Assembly (NCBI RefSeq): GCF_040807025.1
Contig: NC_090953.1
Location: 26,086,997-26,150,996, forward strand
Reading direction: 5' to 3'
From: Struthio camelus
Lineage: Eukaryota > Chordata > Aves > Struthioniformes > Struthionidae
DNA: 64,000 nt
Shown here in pieces: positions 32,914-46,564 of the stretch (positions are counted from its first letter, which is position 1; every line of letters begins with the position of its first letter). Under the pieces are notes generated by a model that did no database searches, was not told the origin of the DNA, and saw only the letters and a program-made list of their open reading frames with translations. Made by a program: the position numbers and the translations under genes.

Positions 32914-35900
32914 ATTTAGAGTTATTTTGACTTTTTAAAACTAAAGCTCTTAAGCAGCAGGGAATCTAATCTGAATGGCTTTGTTTTTGTGTTTTTTCCA
33001 GAGGACATAACCATGATGTTCAGCCAGGAACAGTGTTTGCTGGTAACTGAATATCTGATAACTGGCTCAAAATTACTGGTTTTGAGTATTAGAGCATCCA
33101 TGTGGCATATTTGGCTAGAAACAACCGCATGTGAGCTATGCTGAAAACTGTTCATCATTAGTAATTCGAGAGGGAAAGAGTTGTGTGGTGTGTGTGTGTT
33201 TTTTTTTTTTTAAAGGAAGATATCTCCTTTGGACAGTTTCTTTCTGTGGATGTGAGGGGGAGGTATGAACCCTTTAGGACAGTGGTGCTGGTTTTAGTCT
33301 AGATTACCTGTGTATATAGTTTACTGCTGTCAAATATGCTGTTTTCCTACCTATTATTTCCTATCAGCCACTGTTAAGCTGCTGATGCTTTCCCTGCAGT
33401 TTTCTACCTCCACTGCATATGCCAAAGCCTTGCTCACTCTTTCTAAGCTAACAAGTGTCCTGTCATGCTGCTCTTGTCCTCCACACTTCCACTATTTTCT
33501 TCACATTTCCCTTTTTCCCCATCCCATGTGCCTTCCATAAAGTTATTTCTCAGAGCTTCTCCATCAGCTACCTTTTTATACCAAAGCAGTTGCTAATGTG
33601 AGCCAACTTTTCAGAATTCTGTCTGTTCTGGGCATCTCACTTGCCTTATTAATTTTAAGGCTACCATGGACCATTGCAACCTTCTAGTCTGCTCTGCACA
33701 GCAGAGATCAGAGTGCTTTCTTTCCCCCTGAAACTGTGTCATGCTTTGGTGCCTGTTTGAAATGCCACTGAGTCTGCCAGCAGCTGTGGGCTCAGTGAAG
33801 AGTTCAGTGGGTGAGTTTTCCTTGTCTAAATGTAAAATTGTGCGTCTGAGGTTCATAAGTTCTTTTTCTGCCTCTGCATTTGTAAGTACTTTCTTGTGTA
33901 AATACTTAAGATACTGTGATCAAGTTCTCTAAGTGTTGCTATTCAATTATTTCCTAAATATCCCTCTACCTACTACGTTGCTTGTTGCCAGCTTTGTCCT
34001 CTTTACCTGTTCTATTTGCCGTCCTGGTGTTTTGCCACCATCCCTATTCTTCCCTTGTTCTGCTTTTTATTTCTTGCGCTTTCTCTATGTTGTCTGCCTT
34101 TAGCTGCAGTCAGCGTTTTGGGGTGACAATTACTGCAAGGACCCCAAGTAACTGTTGCCACTCCTGGATACAGCTGGCTGGCCACACTAGCTGCACTGCA
34201 GTCTTTTTGTACTCACCGTTTACTGATTCAGCTTTGCATTATCTCAGGCTCCATCTTGATGCTGTATTTGTAATGCAGGCTTCTCTATTAAGGCGATATA
34301 GCAGTTGGCAAGGATAATGCTGCATGGAGCTCAAACATGATGCAGGAAATGCCCCCACAGAAACTAAAGACTTCCCTTTAAATGCACTTAATCTGTTTTC
34401 TATACACTGTACAGTGTATTTTTCATATTGATTATACTGGCTGTTGTGCTTTGGATATACAGTATACTCTTTGTTATTTTTAGATTAAATATATCCATGA
34501 GACTTAACCATTAGCCACACATTCTTAATTTGTTATGTACCTGTAAATACTGTTTTCAAATATTTGATGCCTATCTTCCTTGAAAAATTCTGTAGGATGT
34601 CGTATGGATAATCTGGAGGAGTGATCAAAGGACTAATGTACTTCTGGTCATGATTTTCCAGTACCTTATCAGTACCATTCCAGTAGCTGGATTTCCTTTG
34701 AATTATATTCATTAAAGAGCAGTCAGATTGCACTCCAAAACAGATCTTTAACTTGTGACTCTCATACCTCTCTTAAAATGCTTTCTACCAAAACAGTGCG
34801 ATTTAAGCTCTTTTGAATTAGAGGCTTCTATTCTTATTTTGGGAAGTGGTGGATGTGATAATTCCACAGGACAAGAAGTTTTGGTTTTGGCACTTTACTG
34901 CTGTGGAATTTTTAAAATTTTTTAAAAATTAATTTGATTTTTCCTGAGGTCCCGTTCCAGCATGCACTTTTTGTTTTTAATTGTTTAGATTGTAGGCATT
35001 TCAGTAGTCTTATCAGCAACTGAATAATTTCAGTTTCATCTTGTTCATCTTGTGGGACAGGAATTACAAAATAGTGCTGTCTGGATTTCAGGTGCTCATA
35101 TCAGTGGTTTTGTAACTGACTAAATTTGAAAACTTTCTCAATAAGCTGTATGGTACTTTCTTAGATGGCTTAAGACCCCTCAGTTAAAAATTCTGGCTTC
35201 TTTCCCCTCCTAGGAGGTGTGTGTGTGTATGTGTGCACACCAGAACAAACATGCAAAGAGTTTGGGCTGAAGTGCTGAAACCTGACATAAACCTAGTCCT
35301 AAAAGAATAGGTAGCTTTATTCCCCTGAAAATGTGTTTTGCTCTGAGTAATGCGCTTTGAAAGCTGAAGTCTAGATATACTTCCCTTTTTAGAGAGTCTT
35401 TCTCTTTCTGAATGGAAAGAGATGTGTTGGATGCTGGGATTCAGCCAGCCTTACTGTATTTTGAGAAGGAATTTATTAAAGAATTCTTCCCATTTCAGTA
35501 ACTTTTAAGGAAAAATAATTACCTCATCTGGGATGCACAGGTTTTTTCCATGCTTTTGTTCTTTTAAGTGTGCTATATTCTTTGCAGTGCTACATGTATA
35601 GTAAGAGCTTGACATAAACTTCCCGAATCATTTGGTTACAAGTGTGGCAGCTATGTCTGTTGAAGAAGCTAGAGGCTTCTTGTACAGGCCACAATTCAGT
35701 AGGAGAGCCACTCTAAAATTATATTTCCTGAAAGTATTGGGTTCCCCTGAGTAGCCTTGATTGCACTGTGTAACACTTTTACATATACTCCAGGTATGAT
35801 GGACATGGATGCCCAAGTTAACATAGGTGGATGACTAAAACCAGGAATTGTCTGGAACTAACAATGCTGTCAACATGAAAAGGTAGCAAAGACAGTTGGC

Positions 35901-37255
35901 AATCTCTGGTCAGTATAGATGTATCTGTCTGCCATCACACTTTCTGCCCAGAAGATTTTCAGTTTTACATGAGGCTGTAAGGCTTTTTCTGTGGTGGGTA
36001 TTTGAGCTAATTCCCTGCTGTACTGGGATTTAGCTAAACACTGCACTGGGATCATTTTTAGTATCTTTTCCAGGATTATTTCTGAGTTGTGGGTGTGGTG
36101 ATTTTCTTGTTTGTTTTTTTTCTTGCTCTGTGAGGCAAGACTCCCCTAAATCTTATCTCTTCGTTAGTTTTTTTGAGTACTCTAAATGCCAGACTTGTCA
36201 TGTGTGGCTTTGTGGAAAAGTAACGAGATGCGAGTTTGTCATGAGCAGCAATTTTCTCCCTCCTTCTCTCTGTCCAGGAAAAAAAAAAATCCAGAAAATC
36301 TTGCATGTAGTGGAAGTAGCCATACTAGGAGCCAGGCAGACAGGCTGAGGAAAGCTCCCTGAGGAAAATGAGGAACATCTCCATCTTCTTACATAATCTT
36401 TGTGCAAGAAAGGGGGAGGAAATGAGGTTATCCCAGATGTGGTGAGGAAAACCAATCAAATGAGAAACAAACAGCACACAGGTCTGGGGTTGATTTGTAG
36501 GAAAAGGCTAGTGGTTTTGTGTTGATCAGTAGGTGGGAAACTATCTCCAGTGGCTCAGGAAAGCAGCATCAAAGGGAGCTATTTCAAAAGAGTGGGAGAT
36601 ATGGATGAAAACCTTTTCCAAGGTAAATAGGTACTTTTTGGATGGTTAAGTTGGTGGCCTCCCAAGGTACCATAGGTACTAGAGCGGTAGGGGAGAAATC
36701 CATCATGCAGATAGAAACAGAGGAAATACGGTTTCAGCGTTCTCTAGAAAGTTAACTTGGAAAAGGGGTGTTGTATTCATCAGACTAAAGCATACCTTTG
36801 CTCTAGGAGTGGAGGAGTTGCTTCATGCCTTAGCCCACTTTGAGACATCTGAAATTTAGGGGATTCTTACCCCATGTGTTAAACTGAGATGCTAGAGCAA
36901 CTAAGGAGGCTTGTAGTGTGTTAATATAACTCTCAGATCATTTTCAACTTAGCTGTCTTTTGTAATCGCTTCTAGTGATGTAGTTGAATACATAACCTCT
37001 TTGACGTGAACAGGATGTTTGAGAATTGAGGAGGATAAAAGTTTTCTGCAGGTGACTTATGATTCTGTGTAGGTCTCGACTCTTTTGTGCTCTCATCTGA
37101 AGAAAAGAATTTGAAGAAAGAAAAGTGCATGCAAAAGCAAACGTGCATACTTAAGGTCTTAGTGAACTGCTTTGGAAGGTGCATTTGAAAACCATCTCAC
37201 TATTTTGCCTCTTCCTCTGTTTGAAAACTGTTCAGCTAGATTCGGTGAGACATGT

Positions 37256-38915
37256 TCACAGAATCACAGAATGGTTTAGGTTGGAAGGGACCTCTGGAGA
37301 TCATCTAGTCCAACCTCCCTGCTCAAGCAGGGTCCTCTAGAGCATATTTCCCAGGATTGCATCCGGACGGGTTTTGAATATCTCCAGCGAAGGAGACTCC
37401 ACTACCTCTCTGGGCAACCTGTGCCAGTGCTCAGTCACCCTCACAGTGAAGAAGTTTTTTCCTCATGTTCAGATGGACTTTCCTGTGTTTCACTTGGCAC
37501 CCGTTACCTCTTGTCCTGTCACTGGGCACCACGGAGAAGAGTCTGGCCCCCATCCTCTTGACACCCTCCCTTCAGATACTTGTACACATTGATGAGATCC
37601 CCTCCCAGTCTTCTCTTCTCCAGGCTGAACAGGCCCAGCTCTCGCAGTCTTTCTTCAGAGGAGAGGTGCTCCAGCCCTCTAATCATCTTGGTAGCCCCCC
37701 GCTGGACTCTCTCCAGTAGGGCCATGCCTCTCTTGTACTGGGGAGCCCAGAACTGGACACAGTGCTCCAGGTGAGGCCTCCCCAGGGCTGAGGAGAGGGG
37801 CAGGATCACCTCCCTCCACCTGCTGGCAACACTCTGCCTCATGCAGCCCAGGATCCCATTGGCCTTCTTGGCCACAAGGGCACACTGCTGCCTCATGTTT
37901 AACTTGTTGTCCACCAGCACTCCCAGGTCCTTCTCGGCAGAGCTGCTTTCCAGCAGGTCAACCCCCAGCCTGTACTGCTGCATGGGGTTATTCCTCCCCA
38001 GGTGCAGGACCCTCCACTTGCCTTTGCTGAACTTCAGGAGGTTCCGCTCCGCCCACCTCTCCAGCCTGCCCAGGTCCCTCGGAATGGCAGCACAGTCTTC
38101 TGGTGTGTTAGCCTCTCCCCCCAGTTTTGGATCATCAGCAAACTTGCTGAGGGTGCACTCTGTCCCTTCCTCCAGGTCATCGATGAATACATTGAACAAG
38201 ACTGGACCCAGGACTGACCCCTGGGGGACACCACTAGCCACAGGCCTCCAACTAGACTCTGCGCCACTGACCACAACCCTCTGAGCTCTGCCATCCAGCC
38301 AGTTCTCAAGCCACCTCACTGTCCACTCATCCAACCCACACTTGCTGAGCTTCCCTGTGAGGCTGCGATGGGAGACAGTGTCAAAAGCCTTGCTCAAGTC
38401 CGGGTAGACAACATCCACTGCTCTGCCCTCATCTACCCAGCCAGTCAGGCCATCAGAGAAGGCTATCAGATTGGTCAAGCATGATTTCCCTTTGGTGAAT
38501 CCATGCTGACTCCTCCTGATCACCTTCTTGTCCTCCACATGCTTAGTGAGGACCTCCAGGAGGAGCTGTTCCATCCCCTTTCCAGGGACCGAGGTGAGGC
38601 TGACAGGCCTGTAGTTCCCTGGCCCCTCCTTCTTGCCCTTTGTGAAGACTGGCGTGACATTGGCTTTCTTCCAGTCCTCAGGCACCTCTCCTGTTCTCCA
38701 CGACCTCTCCAAGATGGTGGAGAGTGGCCTAGCGATAACATCCACCAGCTCCCTCAGCACTCGTGGGTGCATTCCGTCGGGGCCCATGGACTTGTGGATG
38801 TCAAGTTTGGACAAAAGATCTCTAACCTGATCCTCCTCCACCAAGGGAGAGTCTTCCTTTCTCCAGCCTTCCTCTCTTGTCCCCAGGGTCTGGAATTCCT
38901 GAGGGCTGGCCTTAG
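37256..38915 (-). mobile_element. Young CR1 LINE copy with near-complete reverse transcriptase, antisense in MZT2 intron 2
   Basis: Read on the - strand it begins at [10 protein letters not shown] in the endonuclease-RT linker and runs open through the RT. Visible blocks are [87 protein letters not shown] and the catalytic FADD, then the thumb region to [12 protein letters not shown]. About 460 codons are uninterrupted until a stop near 37,519. The rest of the ORF2 tail and the 3' UTR follow with one apparent frame change, and the copy ends in two ATTCTGTG-type repeats at 37,256. CR1 encodes the enzyme for its own target-primed insertion. This copy is 5'-truncated and lacks the endonuclease, so it is not autonomous. 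Confidence 0.95.
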
Positions 38916-40570
38916 GGAAAGAATGTTCTGCCATTCTTAACTGGCCTTCTTACTGCTGGGTCCTCTCAGGGAGGCTGCTTTAGTAAGGCTTGTATTTGGT
39001 TCTGGGAGGAGCCTAATGTGTCCTCCTGTTAATAAAGCATTATTAACAGCTAATATGCACAAGTATATCTCAGCAGCTTTGGAGACTTGAGAACCTACCA
39101 GTTTGTGTTGCAGAAGAGGACTGCTTGTGATATTTGTATAGGGATGTGAGCAAGAGTTTCTGCAGAGCAAACTTGGGAATCCAGCAAAGAATTGATTATA
39201 GCAAGCCACAATTGCATCTTGAGGTTGTTTTGGAAGGTGAGGTCTAGCTGTGACCGTTTGAAACTTTTTCTATGACCAGGAAGCGATGAGATTTGAAGTG
39301 AGTCTGTGCCATCTCCAAAGGATGGGTGAAAGATGTCTCATTTAAACCTTTTGGGTAACACATAGTGATTGTAAGAAGGAGGGACTTCTGCTGTTGCAAT
39401 TTACTTTTCTTCCAGGCCTAAAGTTGAGTCTCTGCCCTTCTAGAAAGGCCAGCTGGTTTATTGTGCTCAGTGTAAGACTTGTTGTGAGACAAACGGGAGC
39501 AGGGTGTTGGATAAACTCGCTGCTCTAGTTCTCAGCCCTGCCAATACTTATTTTGAGAGATGTTTCAAGACTGTTGCAGGCCTGATATTCCAGGCCTCCC
39601 TGACTGTGTTCCAAGTAAAATTAATAATAGTGGCAACTGAAAGTTGTTGTTGTTTTTTAAACTCTATGAAACAAGAAAGTTGCTCCAGAGGCAGGAAGAT
39701 CTGGTGCTGCTGTTACTGCTCAGAAACAGAACAGGGTCCCCTGGAGATGGCATAGGTTGAGCAGAAAGGAGGCTGAGAGAAGGACTTTAGATGTCTACTT
39801 CTAAAAGTGTATTTAGGGTAGGGGTGCTTTTTCTAAATCTGACCTGCAGACTGCAGTCTTTATATCTGGTGAAGACTCAGAGTGGCAGCTGTCTCCTTCT
39901 AGAGGTGACAGTAGCCCTTCAGTCTTTGGTTCTGTCAGAGATGATCAGCATTAATGTGTCTAGTAGCCAGAGAATAGTTGTGCTGGTAGTTTAGATGGGG
40001 AGACCTAGCAGTCAGAGGAAGACAGAGCACACTACTGCTGCTACTTGTATGCCTATTCCCATTCTTTCCAAACTGTGTCAGGTGCTTGAGCAAATGTACA
40101 TGTGACTGCTTGTTTTTGAGTCATCTTTGCCCTGGGTGGTACTTGATTAGGCTTGCTTTTGACATGGCTCTTATGTTTGCATCTGTAACTATTTGGACTG
40201 CAACTCTGTTGTAACAGCCAGACACATACGAAATAACCTTCTCTTGCGTCACCAAGATAAGTACCAGTAGAATCCTTTTGCTAGTCTGTAGTACTTGAAT
40301 TGTAGAACACTTGTGGTGGCTTAACTTCTGTGCTTTGCTCTCATAGAACTGATATCTCTGATGCTCAAGCTTGCAGAAATGCACAAACTGTGCCTGTCCT
40401 TGCACATTTTGTGAGCTATTCTTGATTCACGGGTCTAGATATGATGCTTACAAAAGCGTAGTTGGATCTCATGCTGTTGAAATAACTGCTTTGTGATTTT
40501 AAGCATAAGAACACGGAGGGCATTTGTTTTATCCAAGCATAGCTTCTCTTTACAAAGTGTTCCCCCCTTT

Positions 40571-40585
40571 CCCCCCCCCCCCCCC
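40571..40585. repeat. Poly-C run (C15)
   Basis: Fifteen Cs preceded by TCCCCCCTTT in MZT2 intron 2. Confidence 0.95.
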
Positions 40586-42373
40586 GCAAGTAGTTTCAGC
40601 TAGGTCAGAAGATCAAGGACTCCCTGTAGCACTTAATGGTACAGTTGTTTTGTATGTGCACATGGTTAGAGTAATGCTGTGCACATGTTGGACCTGCACT
40701 CTTACTGGATATGTGCATGTAAGGAAGGGGAGGGCATTCACCTATATAGATATACAGGGTTGCTAAAAGCATCATGGTGAACTCTAATGCTCTGTTCCTG
40801 CCAATTTTTCACTTAAATAGTGTGAGATCATGTATTACCTTTGTGCAATTTGTTTGTTTTCATGGACAACACTTGCATTAGTAAAAATTGCTTATTAGTA
40901 AAAATTGCTTATGAGCTTGAGCTAAGAAGAAAAATTGCAAGGCTGGCTGGCTTGGGCTGATAACTGCTGGCAGTTCACTATTACAATAATAGATTTTCTT
41001 AAGAGCACCTGACTTGGCTGGGATAAGTGAATTTATTTCCTTTGCCACCATAGTCTGTCAAATTTTACAGATATGAAGGGGCCATGTATGCTTATTTGGA
41101 AGCTCTCAGGGTCTCTTTCCAGTGCTGCAAGGAGTTAATTTGTGGTTTTGACACGAGTCCTAGTCTTAAACAGTGCTTGAAGGAGGGAGGACAGTTTGGT
41201 AAGTAAAACAGACATGTGTCTATGGTCTGCTGTCCTGTCAGTATAGTGAATGAGCCAAGACAATGATTTCCAAACCATACCCATGGAGACTCCCCCATGT
41301 GGAGTAGCTACTGGTATTTTGGAAGTTGCTCTGGTACAATTACCAACGTGTCACTTTCCATTTTAATTGCATTGGTATAACTAGAGGTATTCAGGAAAAA
41401 ACTACTTACTGGATCCCTGTTTTTGTTTGCTCCTTACCAGTATGCATTTTTGTGATTCTTCTTGGAACTTTATCTTTTGTAAAGTTGTGACTGTGTCACC
41501 TTTCTGCTTCATGTTTCTCTGTGCTTGTATTTCTGTTACCTTTTGCAATGCAAATGCTGCTTTTCATCTGAAGTAGTTCTCTCCAGTGCCAGGAAAAGTC
41601 AGACTTGCTCACTTCACCTCTTGCTCAGTTTTCCCCACCTGTCTGTCTGTCTTTTTTTCAGCATAGATTATTCTGTTCCTCTTTCTCTTCAGGCTGAATA
41701 TGGCAGGATGGACTGGATGTCCCTTGCCTCCCCTAAGTTGCATCTCTCTACCTACTGCTTCTCTCTGCTGTCATATTTCATTATAGAGACGGTCAGCTGT
41801 GCCTATAAAAAGGCAACTTTTTTACATTCTGAGCAGAATAAGGAAATCTGGGTAGCTAGTTCTCTATGGGATTTGGAGCTGCTGGGAAACTGTAGAAAAT
41901 AATGGGAAATCCAGATTTGCTCATCAAGTTGCAAAAGTGGCTTGAACAGATGGGTTTGTGATGTGACTGCAGGCTTCAGAAAAACGTGGACACTGGCACA
42001 TTGGTTCACTTATCCCAGCTACGAGGTGTTAGATGCTCTTCATGATGTTCTTGAATTGCTGTCTGCAATGCTGATGTTCCTGTGCAAAGTGAAAGAAATT
42101 GTATTTAAAGAATGCAGGGGTTGGTTACTTTGTGGATTAAAATTGATGACAATTAATAATGCTCCTACTGCAATGCATTTTGATTTTGTGGCCCTGATGT
42201 CTGTTGAGCTGAATTCACAAATTTGCTTTGTGTTGGATGCTGGATAAATTTGTGACATCTAATAAAACTTTGCCTTTTGCATGAATTCTCAAGGAACGCT
42301 TGCAGCTTAGATGCAGTGTCATTGACTTACGGGTCTGGGATTTCAAAATTAACGTGTATATTTGTTCATTCAG

Positions 42374-42531
42374 GGAGAAATAAAAGCAGTTCTGCAGTCA
42401 GCGGGACCCAGGTTCTAGCAGAAAGGAGCAGCCGGGAAGGATCTGCCCAGAGGATGCCTCGACAACCAAGTGCTAGCCGGCTGCAGAAAGTAGGAGCTTC
42501 TGGAAAGAGTGGTGGAGGCAACAGTACCTAA
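42374..42531 (+). CDS. MZT2: MZT2 exon 3 (terminal coding exon)
   Basis: Opens after CATTCAG and completes a Gly codon, giving GRNKSSSAVSGTQVLAERSS, then REGSAQRMPRQPSASRLQK, and VGASGKSGGGNST before the TAA at 42529-42531. The human C terminus has the same order: LAERS, then EGSSQRMPRQPSATRLPKG, then GKSPTRGST. The phase matches exon 2 exactly, so the three-exon model gives a 151-residue protein with no break. The tail is rich in Ser, Gly and basic residues and is likely disordered. Confidence 0.93.
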
Positions 42532-44075
42532 ATAAGGCACTGGCACTGATGTATTTTGATACTTGAAAATGTATATAGTCAGTCCTGTAGAAGTTGTATG
42601 TTTTGTATGTATTTGTCTTGCAAATATTATTTGTCATACCTGGAACTGAGCTGTTTCTTATTTTCAAAACTTTCTTTGTCCTGGGTGTCTTCAGACAACT
42701 CCTGGAAATCTGAGTTGCGAAAGGAAGAGGTGTGAAGACTTGAAAGACTGGCAGTAGTGCTCTGTTTTCTCTGGCGAGGTCAAGACTCATCTTACAAGGC
42801 AATGCTCCTTGCTTCCTTCCCTAAAATCCAGTTTGACACATTCACAGTAGCTGGAACACAATAGCTGAATTTTGTGAGATGGATAATGGTGTTAAAGGTC
42901 ACACTGATAAAGGAAGAGCCTCACAATGATGGTAATTTGCACTGGAAACTTGAATGCCTCATAAGGAGGGGGGGAGGTTATACTTGGTGTTTGCCCTGTC
43001 CCTTTCACATGCCTGATCAGGTAGAGTGTTAACACCTTAATCTGAAAAGCAGTTTGACCTAACTGTGTAGCATCTAGTCCTTCTGATGATGATGATTCTA
43101 ATATGTGATTATTCACTTTAAAGTGTTATAGAGCCTTTTTCCTAATGAGCCCGGTTAAATGAGAAGTTATGCCAGGTAAGGGAGAGAATAGCTTCATCAC
43201 TTAGTGTAAGATACAAACAAGTAGCTGAAATGGATAAGTGAATTTGCAGGAGCTGTAGTATTGTCATTCATTGTGCTGGAGTGGTCTCTAAGCCAGTGGG
43301 TTTACTTGCTCTGTCCTCCCTAGCTCAGGAGCTCTTAGTGAAATCATTTTCTCTGGATTAGGAGAAAGCACCTGCTTCTCTTAGCTGCCCCTGCTCTTTG
43401 AGGGAGTTTAATAGCATTCCCTAAACTCGGAGATTTCACAAGCCTAGTAAAACAGGTGCTAAAATCTATTGCAGATTAGCTCATTCTTAATATGTTAAAG
43501 TCATATTTCTGTTTTCTCTGCCTAGGCCTGAGACTATTCTTAGTAGGAAGGTGACATGTTCATAGCATATGGCAACCGCTGACCTAATTATGGGCTGAAA
43601 CTTTGGATTACCTTCAGCTCAGCCCAGTTCAGGGATTTTGTTAGTGTTGGGTGGGGGTTGGAAGGCTGTAACCCTGTGCATGGAGATCAGAATTTTTTTT
43701 AAGGGTAGGAGTTAGAAAATGGAAATGAGGCAGTTCATGGCTTGCAGTAATACACCCTGGAGCTCTGCTTAGGAAAGGCATTCAAATGAGAGTTTGAGCT
43801 TAACAGCATCAGCAAAGTCTGGGTGTCTCCTGCTCTGATCCCTGTACAGGAAAGGGCACAAGTTTTTTTTTTTTTTAAAACAGCTAGGACATCTAGGAGA
43901 GGGAAATGTTCTATTTCTTTTTTTGTAAGAGTTACGTTTGTTGGTGAAAAGGAGCAGCTCAAGGTCTACTGTTCTAAGAAGAATCATTAGTAGTGTTCTT
44001 TGCCCTGGAACAGGAGTGAACAGACTTGAGATGTGGCTGAAACAATCTCTATGAGGGATATTGAGCTTTCCTGAA

Positions 44076-44081
44076 AATAAA
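44076..44081 (+). promoter_or_regulatory. MZT2: Possible MZT2 polyadenylation signal
   Basis: The first AATAAA after the MZT2 stop, in CTGAAAATAAACAG context, 1.55 kb downstream. Assignment is by position only. Confidence 0.3.
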
Positions 44082-44504
44082 CAGTACCTAACAAAGATGG
44101 TGCTTGCCTCCCTTTCTTTCTTCAGCTAGTTCCATGTCTTCATTTGTTTTGCCATTTATCCTTAGGCGTCTCTAGCTTAGAATACCTCCTACATTGCATC
44201 TAGCCATCTGTCTCCAAGTCCAGATCTTTGTCCACCATATTCTCCTGAGCTCTGTTGCACGCTCCACAATCTGCAGCTCTGCATTTCTCCTTTCCTCGTA
44301 TCCAGTTTTCTTGGACCTACTGTCCTATACTCTCTTCCACACGATCTAGATGAATAAAAGTGCTCAGGGGGTGGTTTTGTGTCCTGTTCCTTCAAAATGT
44401 TAGCTGTTTTGAACATGTGTGGGGAGATGGTGGTGCCCAGCAAACGAGGCATCCCCAGAACTGGTGTTGCTTTTGAGCTCTTGGAGCACCTTGGTGGAGG
44501 AGGG

Positions 44505-44900
44505 GTTCTCCACTGTTCCCTTCTGCCCAACCTGGTTGCTTTCTGTGGTGTGATGACTGCCTTGGTGGATGATGCGAGAACAGTAGGTGTAATTTTCCTT
44601 GACTTTAGGAGGCCTTTTCAGCATGGTCTCCCATAGTGTCCTTGTAGCCATGTTGGGGAGAGATGCTGGAATGGGTGGACTACAAGATCAGTAGAAAACT
44701 ATTCGGACTGCTCTCCTCATATGTAGCAGTCAGAAGTTGGAAGTCCACCTAGCAGCCAGTTGCATACAGCTTTCCTCAGGGGTTGCTGTTGCTTAACACC
44801 ATCAGTAAGGGGCTGCTTGGTAGAATTGAACGTGGTATGAGGTTGGATGGTCAAGGGTTAGTGTCAGGAAGCTCTATACTGAAGGACAAATGTCTAGGCT
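44505..44900 (+). mobile_element. Old decayed CR1 LINE fragment (RT region)
   Basis: Residual CR1 RT blocks are readable: NLVAFCGVMTALVDDARTVG and VIFLDFRRPFQH correspond to [20 protein letters not shown] and [15 protein letters not shown] in the young copies. They are followed by relics of the TRWIxNWL, SGVPQ and TLSKFADD-like region. Frames are broken repeatedly, so this is an ancient copy. Confidence 0.7.
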
Positions 44901-46564
44901 GTGGTGCAAGAAGGGTCACCAGAGGAATATGAGATCTTTGGTGTTTCCTTGGCATGGTGGGAAGGGCAGACAGCCTTGGGCAGAGCCCTTCTGTGATCAC
45001 AATTGTCCCTGTTGGGCTTTCTCTGCAAGTGGAGGTCAGCTTCCTCCCAGATCATCATCATCATGCTACTGCCTCAGCCCAGTAGCTCAAAGCCCTTTTA
45101 TCTCCAAGTCCTCTCCAGCTGCCCTGCTCTTGCACCATGCATGAAGGAGGAGCGCTCAGCAACTGGGGAGAGTGGCACAGATCGTGGGTTCTTCAGAGCT
45201 GTTCATTAAAAAAAGCAGTAGAGAGATCTTGGACAAAGTGGTGCAAATGCTGAGGTCCGCTCTTTGATGGCTCAATTTCTATCACTGAGGACCTGTAACC
45301 TTTATGCTGAAGAGCCACAAAAAGAGGGGTTCTTTTGTAAGATCACCAAGTGGGGAACCTGGCATCTCCCTGGATCATGGGTTAGGATTTGTAGGCAGAG
45401 TTTGGTTTGCCTGGCTCATTTCTCTCCCTGGATGGCCTTAAATCTCGGATGTGTCTACAAAATAGCCATAAAATATTTCTCCAACTTGCTGAACAAGGAA
45501 CAAAGCCTTGCTGCTTGTGGGCCCCCTTGAAGTGCTTTAGGCTTTGCAGGCACAAATGAGGATGATGTAAGTTTGCTTGATGTAAATGAACTGCATTGCA
45601 GGTATGTGGACCTACAGAAACTCCCCCATTCCCTATGATGGTTATAGTGACCTTGTTTGCGAAAATAATGCCACTTCTGGATGGCAGGGCTGGTTGCTGA
45701 ACAATTGGATTAGCAACAGCATGCAACATTAAACCATGGCAGCATACTCACAGTACTATGGAGGAATGAGCTTAATGCATGGATTTGGGTATCTAGCATT
45801 AACAGTCAAATGTTTAGGGAATGAGTAAGTATGAAGAATGCTTTATTGTTGCAGGGTGGCTCTTTCTGACTTGTTCTCCAGGAAGAATGTGGTGAGACGC
45901 TTGGATTTTAGCAATACTGATGGTTAACTCTGTCTCTTCTGACCGAAACCTTTGTTTTGCAAAAATTTTGACAAGGTTCATCAGAAAGGACCGTGGCAAA
46001 GGAATGAGCAGGTCTGAATCTTGATCGAACCTGAGCAAGCAAGCCCGTTTAGCAGTGGGGGTGCATGCGCAGCTCAACCTTACAGTACCCTGGCCCCAGT
46101 GCTTCCCTGTTCCCAGTGCTAGGGTGCGCCAGGGCCCTGGGATGGCAGTGCTGAGTCCCAGCAGGGATACAACATCACAGGCTGTTACTGGTGGGCGATG
46201 AGGCTGGTCCATGCTGGGTCCAGGCCAGTATTGCTGCAGAGGAAAGTCCTTCAGTAATTTTTCCTGGTGTCTCCACTATGATGGCCTTGGGTGTATGGGA
46301 GTTGGGCGAGCTGTGTTGCCCACATCCATCCCAGCCTCTCACCCAGGACCGTTCAAGCCTCTTCCCAGCCTACCTTTGGGCTGGGCAGCCAAAAACCAGG
46401 CCAGCTCCTTGGCCCCAGGATCTGTGTGGTCTGGGGAAGGTAGAGGGGGCTGCAGGGATCAGTTATCCTTGGGGACCTGCTCAGAGACAACGGGGATATC
46501 CACAGCTGTCCTCCTGGCCTTGTCTGGGGCAGGGACATGATGGAGTTTTCCTCCCTGTCCTACT

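Larger units (their letters stand above)
27773..42373 (+). other. MZT2: MZT2 intron 2, 14.6 kb
   Basis: Bounded by GTAGGC at 27773 and TTTGTTCATTCAG at 42373. The first 550 bp are CpG-island sequence and contain a candidate alternative exon at 27857-27981. The rest is mixed to AT-rich and carries poly-C runs at 28,499-28,512, 32,897-32,913 and 40,571-40,585, an antisense young CR1 at 37,256-38,915, and an intronic AATAAA at about 42,260. No nested gene was recognised on either strand. Confidence 0.8.

Noticed and set aside
37580-38940. Several + strand frames of 60-150 codons over the antisense CR1
   Set aside because: They are opposite-strand shadows of the CR1 RT frame and recur identically at the other CR1 copies.
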